The notes under the pieces: generated by a model
The model's database searches: none
Told to the model about the DNA's origin: nothing
Seen by the model: the letters and a program-made list of their open reading frames with translations, nothing else
Assembly (NCBI GenBank): GCA_002256205.1
Contig: NKIW01000005.1
Location: 124,001 to 188,000, forward strand
Origin: Rhizobiales bacterium PAR1
GTDB taxonomy: Bacteria; Pseudomonadota; Alphaproteobacteria; Rhizobiales; Beijerinckiaceae
DNA: 64,000 nucleotides
Reading direction: 5' to 3'
Program-made: the position numbers and the translations under genes
Shown: positions 8,312-16,153 of the stretch, piece after piece
Layout: the number at the start of each line of letters is the position of its first letter
How positions within the stretch are numbered: position 1 is the stretch's first letter

Positions 8312-8333
8312 CCGAATATATTCATTAATTCGG
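8312..8333. promoter_or_regulatory. Candidate operator palindrome before YeeE pair
   Basis: CCGAAT at 8312-8317 and ATTCGG at 8328-8333 form a perfect dyad with a ten-base AT-rich spacer. It lies 43 bases upstream of the first YeeE gene, where a promoter is expected. ArsR-type sulfide sensors bind AT-rich dyads of this general kind, but no such regulator gene is in the window. Confidence 0.4.
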
Positions 8334-8373
8334 ATATGTGCAAATAAAACTTGCGAGTGCGCGCCTTGCGAAA

Positions 8374-8418
8374 GCGAGTCTTGAGAAAGCGAGTCTTGCA
8401 AGGGCGAGTCCTGAAAGA
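8374..8418 (+). repeat. 15-bp tandem repeat, three units
   Basis: Three 15-bp units start at 8374, 8389 and 8404, each opening GCGAGTCTTG or GCGAGTCCTG. A further GCGAGT at 8353 is a diverged unit. The array lies between the YeeE pair promoter region and the tal stop codon. No role is evident. Confidence 0.7.
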
Positions 8419-8444
8419 AGGTCGCGCCTCGCAGGGATTACAGC

Positions 8445-9410
8445 TTAGGCCGTTAGTCGCGCACCGATCATTGCCTTGAGCTTGCCAAGATCCGCCGCAA
8501 AGAGACGGATACCCTCGGCGAGCTTTTCGGTCGCCATGGCATCCTGATTGAGCGCCCAGCGGAACCCGGCCTCATCGGTTGCGATTTTCGCGGGCTTGGC
8601 GGCGCTGGCCGCAGCCTTGCCGTCGAGCGCGCGGACGAGAGTTCCTTCATCCTTGGCGAGCTGGTCGAGCAGCGCCGGCGCGATCGTGAGTCTATCGCAG
8701 CCCGCAAGCGCCTCGATCTCGCCGAGGTTGCGGAAGGAGGCGCCCATCACGACCGTTTCGTAGCCATGCGCCTTGTAGTAGGCGAAAATCGAACGCACCG
8801 AGACAACGCCCGGATCGGTTTCGCTGGTGTACTCCTGCCCGGTCGATTTCTTGTACCAGTCGAGAATACGCCCGACGAAGGGCGAGATCAGGAAGGCACC
8901 CGCTTCCGCCGCTGCAGCCGCCTGCGCGAGGCTGAAGAGGAGCGTGAGGTTGCAATCGATGCCCTCCTTCTGGAGGATTTCCGCGGCGCGGATGCCCTCC
9001 CAGGTCGAGGCGATCTTGATCAGGATGCGCTCCTTGCCAATCCCGCGCGCCGCGTAATCCGCGATGATGGCGCGCGCCTTGGCGACGGTTTTCGCTGTGT
9101 CGAATGAGAGATCAGCATCGACCTCGGTCGAAACCCGGCCCGGCACGCGCTTGGCGAGTTCTGCGCCGAAACTCACGGCGAGGCGGTCACAGGCGGCATC
9201 GATCTGAGCAGCGGAGCTGCCACCTTTCGCTTTCGCCCAGGCGATCGCTTCATCCACAACGCCCTGATAAACCGGCATTTCCGCCGCCTTGAGGATCAGC
9301 GTCGGGTTAGTCGTGCAATCCTGCGGCTTGAACGCCTCGATGGCCCCCATGTCGCCGGTATCGGCAACTACGACGGTCATGGCTTTGAGCTGATCGAGTT
9401 TCGAGGTCAT
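8445..9410 (-). CDS. tal: Transaldolase
   Basis: Cytosolic transaldolase of the pentose phosphate pathway, moving a dihydroxyacetone unit from sedoheptulose-7-phosphate to glyceraldehyde-3-phosphate. Its 321 residues fit the TalB-type subfamily. Landmarks are [20 protein letters not shown] (N-terminal signature), [18 protein letters not shown] with the Schiff-base Lys in LIKIAST, and [19 protein letters not shown] followed by [15 protein letters not shown] lies about nine bases before the ATG. The upstream neighbour on the same strand is the RamB/ScfR-type regulator, 44 bases away, so read-through is possible. Confidence 0.97.
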   Translation of the reverse strand: MTSKLDQLKAMTVVVADTGDMGAIEAFKPQDCTTNPTLILKAAEMPVYQGVVDEAIAWAKAKGGSSAAQIDAACDRLAVSFGAELAKRVPGRVSTEVDADLSFDTAKTVAKARAIIADYAARGIGKERILIKIASTWEGIRAAEILQKEGIDCNLTLLFSLAQAAAAAEAGAFLISPFVGRILDWYKKSTGQEYTSETDPGVVSVRSIFAYYKAHGYETVVMGASFRNLGEIEALAGCDRLTIAPALLDQLAKDEGTLVRALDGKAAASAAKPAKIATDEAGFRWALNQDAMATEKLAEGIRLFAADLGKLKAMIGARLTA

Positions 9411-9454
9411 GACACGGTCCTTTTTGGCGCAGTCCTTGTTCGCTTCGCCCTGCT

Positions 9455-10882
9455 TTACCCCGCAACCGAATAGGTGGAAAGCCCGCGCTTGTTTTCATCG
9501 AGTGTCAGGCGCTGGGCCAGTGCAGGCATCGCGCGGTCCGAACAGTCATTGCGCGGGCAGGTGCGGCAGGAGACGCCGATGGGCGTGACGATCTGCGGGT
9601 CATCAAGGTTGAGACCGTCGGCATAGACGATCTCGCGGGCATGGCTGAGGGCGGTGCCAAGCCCGATGGCAAGCGTGCCGGCGCGCTGGGGCAAACCGCC
9701 GCGCACCACGGCGCGTCCGGCGGGCGTCAGCGTGCGGGCGATGCAGAAGAACGCCGAGTTATCCGGCATTTTCGAGACCTGCACGCGCAGCATCCCGGGC
9801 GTTGCAAAGGCATCATAGACATTCCAGCGCGGGCAGGCTGCACCGAAGCGCGCGATATGGATGCCCGAAAGCGAGAAGCGCTTCGAGATATTCCCGGCGA
9901 TATCCACCCGGATGAGATGGAAGGGGATGCCCTCGTTGCCAGGGCGCTGAAGCGTCGTCAGGCGATGGCAGACCTGCTCGAACGACAGCCCGAAGCGATG
10001 CTGGAGCGTCGTCACCTCATACCGGGTCGAGCGCGCGGCTTCCAGAAAGCGATCGTAGGGCGCCATCACGGCGGCGGCGAAATAATTCGCCAGTGCCGAG
10101 GCTGCGAGCGCATCGGTCTCGGGGCTGGAGGATTTGCCGCCCGACACCGCCTGATCAATCTCTTTCCGGTAGCCCAGAAACGCAATCTGGTGGGCGAGCT
10201 GAAAGGTGCGGCTCGGGAGCGGTAGCATCTCGGAGAGTTGCAGCCGCCGCGTCAGCGGGTTGTAGTTGCGCAACAGACCCTGCATCGCCTCGGCCGGTGC
10301 GATCTCGACATCAACCGCGAAACGCATGTTCAGCACCTTCACCAGATCCTGCTGGAGTGTGAAGAGTGCGAGACCGTTTTCAAGCCAGAGATTTTCCGCT
10401 GCCTGCTCAAGCTCGGGGAAATGGTTGCGGCGCTTCTGGATGAATTCAGTCACCTCCTCGGAGGGTATAGCGGTGGGGAGGTTCTCGGCATCCGGGTCAT
10501 CGCCGAGGCCAGCATCGCCCGCGCCGCCACGCCGGTAGGAGTTATAGAGCGTCACGAAGGCACGGCCCATGGCCGGGAGCTGCGAGACCAGTTCCTTCAC
10601 ATCGCTGGCCTTGACATCCGCCGCCTCAAAAAGCGGATCGGAAAGCGCTTCCATCAGATCGGTTTGCAGTCGTTCGTCTGCATCTCCGCCCAGCGCCGCA
10701 AGATCGACCTGAAACTTTTCTGCCAGTTTGAGCAGCACCGTCACCGTCACCGGGCGCTGATTGCTCTCGATGAGATTGAGGTAGCTCGGCGAAATCGCGA
10801 GTTCCGCCGCCATCTGCGCCTGACTGAGACGACGTTCCTGTCTGAGGCGCCTCAGTTTTCCGCCGATTCTGAGCGATTTCAT
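9455..10882 (-). CDS. RamB/ScfR-type XRE regulator of acetate or short-chain fatty acid metabolism
   Basis: Transcription factor of 475 residues with an N-terminal XRE helix-turn-helix (residues about 7-60: [36 protein letters not shown]). A long IrrE/ImmA-like (DUF955) middle follows. The C-terminus has the Cys-rich signature [20 protein letters not shown] (DUF2083). This layout is that of RamB of actinobacteria and ScfR/MccR/PccR of proteobacteria, which sense short-chain acyl metabolism and control the glyoxylate bypass or propionyl-CoA genes. The IrrE zinc motif seems reduced (QLAHQIAF), typical of a sensor. It diverges from aceA, supporting control of isocitrate lyase; TTACAA repeats lie between them. 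Confidence 0.88.
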   Translation of the reverse strand: MKSLRIGGKLRRLRQERRLSQAQMAAELAISPSYLNLIESNQRPVTVTVLLKLAEKFQVDLAALGGDADERLQTDLMEALSDPLFEAADVKASDVKELVSQLPAMGRAFVTLYNSYRRGGAGDAGLGDDPDAENLPTAIPSEEVTEFIQKRRNHFPELEQAAENLWLENGLALFTLQQDLVKVLNMRFAVDVEIAPAEAMQGLLRNYNPLTRRLQLSEMLPLPSRTFQLAHQIAFLGYRKEIDQAVSGGKSSSPETDALAASALANYFAAAVMAPYDRFLEAARSTRYEVTTLQHRFGLSFEQVCHRLTTLQRPGNEGIPFHLIRVDIAGNISKRFSLSGIHIARFGAACPRWNVYDAFATPGMLRVQVSKMPDNSAFFCIARTLTPAGRAVVRGGLPQRAGTLAIGLGTALSHAREIVYADGLNLDDPQIVTPIGVSCRTCPRNDCSDRAMPALAQRLTLDENKRGLSTYSVAG

Positions 10883-10894
10883 GCCGAAAGCTCC

Positions 10895-10925
10895 GTAAAT
10901 TGATTTACAATTTACAATATTACAA
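10895..10925. promoter_or_regulatory. TTACAA repeats and dyad between regulator and aceA
   Basis: TTACAA occurs three times (10905-10910, 10912-10917, 10920-10925) and GTAAAT-TG-ATTTAC forms a dyad at 10895-10908. The cluster starts 13 bases upstream of the regulator's ATG and about 240 bases before aceA. It is a good candidate for autoregulation by the RamB/ScfR-type protein. The rest of the 284-base gap is AT-richer than the genes and should hold the aceA promoter, but I cannot place -35/-10 boxes with confidence. Confidence 0.5.
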
Positions 10926-11166
10926 ATGTGAAGATGTCAACAGTTTTCCGAGTTTCTTCTACAATCTCATAAGCTTGTTGCATCTGCGAAGGCCGTATGA
11001 CACACAACAGCCCATGTGAAGGCTTGTAAATAAGTGTTCAACGGCTTCGGCCCGCGAAGACAAGAAACTCAAGAGCCCTCAAGTTTGGAAACGCCAAGTT
11101 CTGAAGACGATACGTTTTTGAAAGTTCCGGGAGACCGGTTCCTTCGTTGCCTGAAAGGATATGACC

Positions 11167-12447
11167 ATGGCCAACGCCTACAAGCCCCAGAACAAGCGCG
11201 ATTACTCGCCTGCGGATGTCGAGAAGCTGCGCGGCTCGTTCCAGATGGAATATACCCTTGCGAAGATGGGCGCTGCCCGCCTCCGTGAGCTGCTCGCGAA
11301 CCGTCCGTTTGTCCGCACCCTCGGTGCGCTGACCGGCAACCAGGCGATGCAGCAGGTCAAGGCTGGCCTCGAAGCCATCTACCTCTCAGGCTGGCAGGTC
11401 GCTGCCGACGCCAACAACGCTGGCCAGATGTATCCGGATCAGTCGCTCTATCCGGCCTCGTCTGTGCCGGATGTGGTCAAGCGTATCAACAACACGCTGC
11501 GCCGTGCCGATCAGATTGCCCATATGGAAGGTGACAAGTCGATCCACTACATGGCGCCGATCATTGCGGACGCGGAAGCCGGTTTCGGTGGCCCGCTCAA
11601 CGCCTTCGAACTGATGAAGGCCATGATCGAAGCCGGTGCCGCAGGCGTCCACTTCGAGGATCAGCTCGCGTCGGAAAAGAAGTGCGGCCATCTCGGCGGC
11701 AAGGTTCTCGTGCCGACCAAGACCTTCCTGCGCACTCTGAACGCTGCCCGCCTCGCGGCCGACGTTTGCGGCGTGGATACGGTTCTTCTCGCCCGCACCG
11801 ATGCGCATGCCGCGAACCTCATCACCTCGGATGTGGATGATTATGATCATCCGTGGATTGACCGCGACAGCCGCACCGAAGAAGGCTTCTTTCGCCTCAA
11901 GCAGGGCAACAAGCACTCGGTCGAGCATGCGATCGCTCGTGGCCTGGCCTACGGCGAGTACGCGGACCTCGTGTGGTGGGAAACCTCGGAGCCGGACCTC
12001 GGGGAAGCCCGTGAATTCGCCACCGAATTCAAGAAGAAGTATCCGAACAAGCTCCTCGCCTACAATTGCTCGCCTTCTTTCAACTGGGAGAAGAAGATGA
12101 GCAACGCCGAGGCGGCGAAGTACCAGGAAGAGATCGGCGCGCTGGGCTACAAGTACCAGTTCGTGACCCTCGCCGGCTTCCACTCGCTCAACCTGTCGAT
12201 GTTCGAGCTGGCCAAGGGCTATTCGACTCGCGGCATGGGCGCTTACTCGGAAATGCAGCAGCGCGAATTCGCGGCGCAGGAGAAGGGCTTCACCGCCGTT
12301 CGCCATCAACGCGAAGTCGGCACCAGCTACTTCGATGCCGTCGCCGTCGCGATCAGCCAGGGCAAGTCTTCGACGACCGCCATGGCAGGTTCGACCGAGA
12401 CCGAGCAGTTCCACGCCGACAAGTCGAAGGCTGTTGCGGCCGAATAA
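11167..12447 (+). CDS. aceA: Isocitrate lyase
   Basis: Glyoxylate-cycle enzyme splitting isocitrate into succinate and glyoxylate, 426 residues. The active-site signature [10 protein letters not shown] carries the catalytic Cys; ARTDAHAA and YNCSPSFNW are further landmarks. Two ATGs compete (11161 and 11167). AAAGGA at 11154-11159 is one base from the first but seven from the second, so 11167 is preferred. Codon use is strongly biased to C-ending codons, as in highly expressed genes. It diverges from a RamB/ScfR-type regulator, which fits induction on acetate or fatty acids. Malate synthase is not in the window. Confidence 0.97.
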   Translation: MANAYKPQNKRDYSPADVEKLRGSFQMEYTLAKMGAARLRELLANRPFVRTLGALTGNQAMQQVKAGLEAIYLSGWQVAADANNAGQMYPDQSLYPASSVPDVVKRINNTLRRADQIAHMEGDKSIHYMAPIIADAEAGFGGPLNAFELMKAMIEAGAAGVHFEDQLASEKKCGHLGGKVLVPTKTFLRTLNAARLAADVCGVDTVLLARTDAHAANLITSDVDDYDHPWIDRDSRTEEGFFRLKQGNKHSVEHAIARGLAYGEYADLVWWETSEPDLGEAREFATEFKKKYPNKLLAYNCSPSFNWEKKMSNAEAAKYQEEIGALGYKYQFVTLAGFHSLNLSMFELAKGYSTRGMGAYSEMQQREFAAQEKGFTAVRHQREVGTSYFDAVAVAISQGKSSTTAMAGSTETEQFHADKSKAVAAE

Positions 12448-12462
12448 GGCCAGACTCTTCTT

Positions 12463-12524
12463 GGCGGCGCTTCAGGTGCCGCAAAGGAAGCAGAAATATG
12501 CCCGGCGGCACTTCAGGTGCCGCC
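12463..12524 (+). repeat. Two GGCGGC-CTTCAGGTGCCGC hairpins after aceA
   Basis: A 20-base motif at 12463-12482 recurs at 12504-12524. The second copy is a clean inverted repeat, GGCGGCAC-TTCAG-GTGCCGCC; the first has one mismatch. Both lie just after the aceA stop and before a proper terminator. They may stabilise the 3' end of the aceA mRNA. Confidence 0.6.
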
Positions 12525-12545
12525 GGGGTCTACAGGGCGACTTCA

Positions 12546-12577
12546 GGGCCGGGCGGGCAACTGCTCCGGCCCTTTTT
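12546..12577 (+). terminator. Rho-independent terminator after aceA
   Basis: GGGCCGG at 12546-12552 pairs with CCGGCCC at 12566-12572 and is followed by TTTTT. It lies 99 bases after the aceA stop and before glsA, separating the two transcripts. Confidence 0.8.
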
Positions 12578-12692
12578 CTCGTGGCTGCCGGTCGATTCGC
12601 CTTCACCTGGAAGTCAGGCCCTCACTTGCAACCCGTCGTGCTTCATGGCATTGGCCGCGCCCCCGCCGTATTTGGCCTCGAGGGTGCGCGAC

Positions 12693-13637
12693 ATGACCAG
12701 AAACCCGCAGACAGGCTCGGAGTTCTCGCTCGCGCATCTGCTCGATGATATCCGCGATCACGTCCGCCCCGCGTTCGGGCGCGGCAAGGTCGCGGATTAC
12801 ATCCCCGAGCTGGCGGGCGTGAACCCGAGAAAATTCGGTATGGCCGTCGCGACGCTCGAAGGCGAGGATATCGGCACCGGCGATTGCGACGAGCCCTTCT
12901 CGCTCCAGAGCATCACCAAGCTCTTCGCGCTGATTCTCGCGCTCAATCGCGGGGGCGATGAGGTCTGGATGCGCGTCGGCAAGGAGCCGTCCGGCACCCC
13001 GTTCAACCATCTCGCGATCCTCGAAGCTGAACAGGGCGCGCCGCGCAACCCTTTCGTGAACGCGGGCGCGCTGGCGGTGACGGATTACCTGATGGGAAAA
13101 ACGGCCGATGTTGCGGGCCTGATGGCAGGTTTTATCCGTTTTTCGGGCGCGGTCGAGGGCGGCGCAATCAACGACGCTGTCGCGGCCTCGGAAATCACGA
13201 CCGCCTACAAGAACCGCGCGATTGCCAACATCCTGCGCGCTCATGAGACCATCGATAACGAGCCCAACGCGGTTGTCGATGCTTATTGCCGCCAATGCGC
13301 GCTCGAATTCTCGGTGCGCGATCTCGCCCGCGCCGCCCTGCCGCTGGCGGCGAGCGGCTATTCGCCCCGCGCCGGCGAGACCATCATGGCGCCGCGCCTT
13401 GTTCGCCGGGTCAATGCGGTGATGATGACCTGCGGCATGTATGAATCGACGGGGAGCTTCGCCTATCGCGTCGGGCTGCCGGCCAAGAGCGGGGTCGGCG
13501 GCGGTATCGTCGCCGTCGCGCCGGGGCGAGGAACCATCGCGGTCTGGTCGCCTGAACTCGACCGCGTCGGCAACAGTCTTGTCGGCACCATCGCGCTGGA
13601 GCTTTTCGCCCAGAACAGCGGTTGGTCGATTCTGTAG
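12693..13637 (+). CDS. glsA: Glutaminase
   Basis: Serine-dependent beta-lactamase-fold glutaminase (glutamine to glutamate and ammonia), 314 residues, close to the family size. The catalytic SxxK is SITK in FSLQSITKLFAL. Other family motifs are GKEPSGTPFN, PRNPFVNAGALAV, GMYESTGSFAYRVGLPAKSGVGGGI and the final EL-F region. The ATG at 12693 is taken as the start; a longer open frame continues upstream through the aceA terminator but has no family similarity. A single-gene transcript is likely, since a terminator lies before it and the next gene is convergent. Confidence 0.96.
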   Translation: MTRNPQTGSEFSLAHLLDDIRDHVRPAFGRGKVADYIPELAGVNPRKFGMAVATLEGEDIGTGDCDEPFSLQSITKLFALILALNRGGDEVWMRVGKEPSGTPFNHLAILEAEQGAPRNPFVNAGALAVTDYLMGKTADVAGLMAGFIRFSGAVEGGAINDAVAASEITTAYKNRAIANILRAHETIDNEPNAVVDAYCRQCALEFSVRDLARAALPLAASGYSPRAGETIMAPRLVRRVNAVMMTCGMYESTGSFAYRVGLPAKSGVGGGIVAVAPGRGTIAVWSPELDRVGNSLVGTIALELFAQNSGWSIL

Positions 13638-13646
13638 GATCAGCCC

Positions 13647-13943
13647 CTAGTTCAACCGGAACTCCGCCCCGAGCGCCCGGATTTCCGCAGGCGTGATCAG
13701 GCGGTTATGCGCGACGCGGATTGAATGCAGCGCGCCCTCGATCTCGCGCTTCCAGAAATCAAGGAAGCGATGCAGCACCGGAAAATTGGGGAACATGTCG
13801 TATTCCTGCCAGACAAATTCCTGCAACAGACGCGGGTGATCGGGCATCCGGTAGAGGATGCTGGCGGTTGTCAGGCCGTAGCCTTCGAGCTGTTTTCTGA
13901 AAGCAATATCAACGGGAGCAGCGGATGTGAGGGGCGAGTGCAT
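13647..13943 (-). CDS. usg: Usg family protein
   Basis: Small cytosolic protein of 98 residues matching the alphaproteobacterial Usg family (YGLTTASILYRMPDHPRLLQEFVWQEYDMFPNFPVL split over two helices). The function of this family is not established. The start at 13943 is fixed by AGGAGG nine bases upstream on the minus strand; the longer open frame extending to 15002 is a shadow of the genes opposite. The stop is ten bases from the convergent glsA stop. High confidence in the family, none in the role. Confidence 0.85.
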   Translation of the reverse strand: MHSPLTSAAPVDIAFRKQLEGYGLTTASILYRMPDHPRLLQEFVWQEYDMFPNFPVLHRFLDFWKREIEGALHSIRVAHNRLITPAEIRALGAEFRLN

Positions 13944-14103
13944 CGGGTATCCTCCTGTCATGCCATGGGTAGGGAATCCCGATTGCGCGCCCGAAAAGTT
14001 ACGCCAAGGTTGACATTCTTGCCGGCGAGGCGGAAAAAGAGATGAAATTTCAAATTGTTGGCAGCCGCCAGCGAGTGCTGCCAAAAAAAAGGACGCCTGA
14101 ACG

Positions 14104-14442
14104 ATGAAGGAATTCTGGCTCGCGCCACTCGTCGTGTCGCTCCGACTTCCGCTGCTGGCGGGAGAGATGATGCGGGGCGCAACCGGGCAACTTCCGGTCG
14201 CCGGACGAACAGAAACCGAGCGGATGGTCACCGAGAAGGTTGATGCCGTGAATGAAGGTCTGCTTCTGGCGACAACCGAGGCCGTCAAGCTCCAGTTCGA
14301 GCTTGGCATGTCCATGATGACCGGGAATGCACCGGCCTTCCTGCGGGCTGCCCAGCAGGGGCCCGAGCGCATCGCCAAGGCGGCGATGGCGCCGGGACGC
14401 AGCCGCGTGCGCTCCAACGTAAAACGCCTGACCTCCCGCTGA
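14104..14442 (+). CDS. Small hypothetical protein, phasin-like helical composition
   Basis: Protein of 112 residues that I do not firmly recognise. It starts MKEFWLAPLVVSLRLPLLAG, continues with an Ala/Glu-rich amphipathic helical part (TETERMVTEKVDAVNEGLLL) and ends in an Arg-rich tail (GRSRVRSNVKRLTSR). This mix resembles phasin-like or granule-associated helper proteins of Hyphomicrobiales, but that is inference only. ATG 14104 is preceded by AAAAGGAC with suitable spacing. It is divergent from usg and followed by a CDF exporter 110 bases later. No phaC or other polyester genes are nearby. Confidence 0.6.
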   Translation: MKEFWLAPLVVSLRLPLLAGEMMRGATGQLPVAGRTETERMVTEKVDAVNEGLLLATTEAVKLQFELGMSMMTGNAPAFLRAAQQGPERIAKAAMAPGRSRVRSNVKRLTSR

Positions 14443-14552
14443 GCGTGTACCAGGAGCGGCAAGGCTGTTTCTGACCTTGACCTTGCCGCCCGCCTGAGCG
14501 AGGGATGCGCGGCCCCAAACCGATTGGGCCAGCAGCACGCGGGAGACGTTTC

Positions 14553-15446
14553 ATGCCGCCGGATCGGGCAGTATCCATCGCGATCGGCTCTATTGTCGTG
14601 GGTATCGCCGTCCTCGCGTTGAAGGCTGGCGCGTGGTGGCTCACCGGGTCTGTCGCGCTCTATTCGGATGCGCTGGAAAGCACGATCAATGTGGTTGCCG
14701 CCTTCGTGGCCTATGGCGCCTTGAAGCTCAGCGCGAAGCCGGCGGACGCCAACCACCCCTATGGCCACCAGAAGATCGAGTATATCGCGGCGGTTTTTGA
14801 AGGCGCGCTGATTGTCGTTGCGGCCATCGCCGTGTTTCATGCCGCCTATGGGGCTTATCTCGCGCCGCGTGCGGTCACGCTTGATCCATACGGCATCGGC
14901 CTCAATATTCTCGCGAGCGGGCTCAATGGCATCTGGTGTTTCATCCTGCTCCGGCGTGGCCGGGCGCTGCGCTCGCCGGCGCTGGTGGCGGATGGCAAGC
15001 ACCTTCTCTCGGATGTCGTCTCCTCGATTGGTGTGCTCGTAGCCTTGCTCGTGGCGATGGCCACCGGTCTGCCATGGCTCGATCCGTTGCTCGCTTGCGC
15101 TGTGGCGCTCAATATTCTCTGGTCGGGCTACAGCCTGATGCAGACCTCGTTCTCAGGCCTGATGGATGAGGCTGCGGCGCCCGAAGAGGTTGAGCGCATC
15201 CGTGCGATGATCGCGGTTCATGCCGAAGGCGCGATTGAGGCACATGACCTGCGCACGCGCCATGCCGGACGGCTCACCTTCATCGAGTTTCATCTCGTGG
15301 TGCCAGCGGATATGCGGGTCGATGCCGCGCATGATATCTGCGACCGTATCGAAGCGGCCTTGCGCGCCGAGGTTGAAGGCGCCTCGATCACGATCCATGT
15401 CGAACCGGAAAACAAGGCGAAGCATCAGGGTATCGTGGTCCTGTAA
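14553..15446 (+). CDS. Cation diffusion facilitator (CDF) metal exporter
   Basis: Inner-membrane divalent-metal/proton antiporter, 297 residues. Metal-site motifs are ALYSDALESTIN in helix 2 and VADGKHLLSDVVSS in helix 5. The linker HPYGHQKIEY between helices 2 and 3 is typical of the family. A cytosolic ferredoxin-like C-terminal domain follows (residues about 210-290, MRVDAAHDICDRIEAALRAE). The start at 14553 is chosen because GGGAGA lies upstream and the first helix follows; an in-frame ATG at 14505 would add 16 charged residues. Substrate (Zn, Fe, Mn, Co) cannot be assigned: the D/D in helix 2 and H/D in helix 5 would fit Zn or Fe. Confidence 0.92.
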   Translation: MPPDRAVSIAIGSIVVGIAVLALKAGAWWLTGSVALYSDALESTINVVAAFVAYGALKLSAKPADANHPYGHQKIEYIAAVFEGALIVVAAIAVFHAAYGAYLAPRAVTLDPYGIGLNILASGLNGIWCFILLRRGRALRSPALVADGKHLLSDVVSSIGVLVALLVAMATGLPWLDPLLACAVALNILWSGYSLMQTSFSGLMDEAAAPEEVERIRAMIAVHAEGAIEAHDLRTRHAGRLTFIEFHLVVPADMRVDAAHDICDRIEAALRAEVEGASITIHVEPENKAKHQGIVVL

Positions 15447-15518
15447 CGACCGGGAAACGCTTGCGCGCTATCGTGGGGGCTATCGCAAGTTGTCCCGCTT
15501 CTCCCGGTTTGTGCTGCC

Positions 15519-16115
15519 ATGCCCGCCCTGATCGCCGAAAACGCCCTTTTTCTGATCCTCGCGATTGCAGGATTCTGGTTCACGGCCCGCGTTCTCGGCG
15601 GTCCGCGCAACGCGCGTTCCAGCCTTTCCGGCATGTTCAGCCGCGAAAAACCGGTCAGCCTCACTGGCCTGGGCAAGGTGGCGATCGCAACGCTGCTGGA
15701 GGATACGCGCAAGTTTGTCGTCGCCGCGCCGGATCTGCGCGGATTGATCCTCGCCGGTCCCTTCGCCATCGAGGCCGCGACCAGCCATACGCCCGTGACG
15801 CTGATCCTTCTTGCTGAGGATATCGAGCCCTATTGCGGCAAGCCATGGCTCGCCCGCTGGGGCTATCCCGCACGCGGGCACATGATCATGGAGCACAAGA
15901 TCGAGATCGAGGGGCCAGAGGCGCGCCACAACTTCACCTTGCGCGGCTCGCCGCCGCTGCGAATCCACTTCGTCCGGATGGATCTGCTGGACCCGCCCGC
16001 CACGTTGAAAGCCGCGCTGGCGGAAGGTACCGCGACCATCGAGGATCCGACCGGCATCGCCGAGAAAATCCGCGTGCATTGGGCCGAACAGGCCCGCAAG
16101 TCCGGGAAAGCCTGA
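15519..16115 (+). CDS. Conserved hypothetical protein with N-terminal membrane anchor
   Basis: Protein of 198 residues. Residues about 5-25 (LIAENALFLILAIAGFWFTA) form a single membrane helix. The rest is soluble, with FVVAAPDLRGLILAGPFAIE and VTLILLAEDIEPYCGKPWLA. The middle faintly recalls nucleotidyltransferase-fold proteins (an acidic residue after a hydrophobic strand), but no complete catalytic triad is visible. It lies between the CDF exporter and the convergent hemN; 72 bases separate it from the CDF gene, so the two could be co-transcribed. Coding is supported by GC3-rich codon use and a stable frame; function unknown. Confidence 0.6.
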   Translation: MPALIAENALFLILAIAGFWFTARVLGGPRNARSSLSGMFSREKPVSLTGLGKVAIATLLEDTRKFVVAAPDLRGLILAGPFAIEAATSHTPVTLILLAEDIEPYCGKPWLARWGYPARGHMIMEHKIEIEGPEARHNFTLRGSPPLRIHFVRMDLLDPPATLKAALAEGTATIEDPTGIAEKIRVHWAEQARKSGKA

Positions 16116-16153
16116 CGCAATCGGCCTGAGCAGGCGCTTCCCCGCACGGCGCT

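Noticed and set aside
9641-10903. Plus-strand frames opposite the RamB/ScfR-type regulator
   Set aside because: Shadows of a gene whose helix-turn-helix and Cys-rich C-terminus are clear on the minus strand.
11034-11288. Short plus-strand frame overlapping the aceA start
   Set aside because: Different frame from aceA, no ribosome site or similarity, while aceA is certain from its active-site motif.
13944-15002. Long minus-strand open frame running from usg into the CDF gene region (to 15002)
   Set aside because: It is opposite the CDF exporter and the 112-residue gene, which have family motifs or normal codon use. Only the last 98 codons match a family (Usg), with their own AGGAGG site at 13943.
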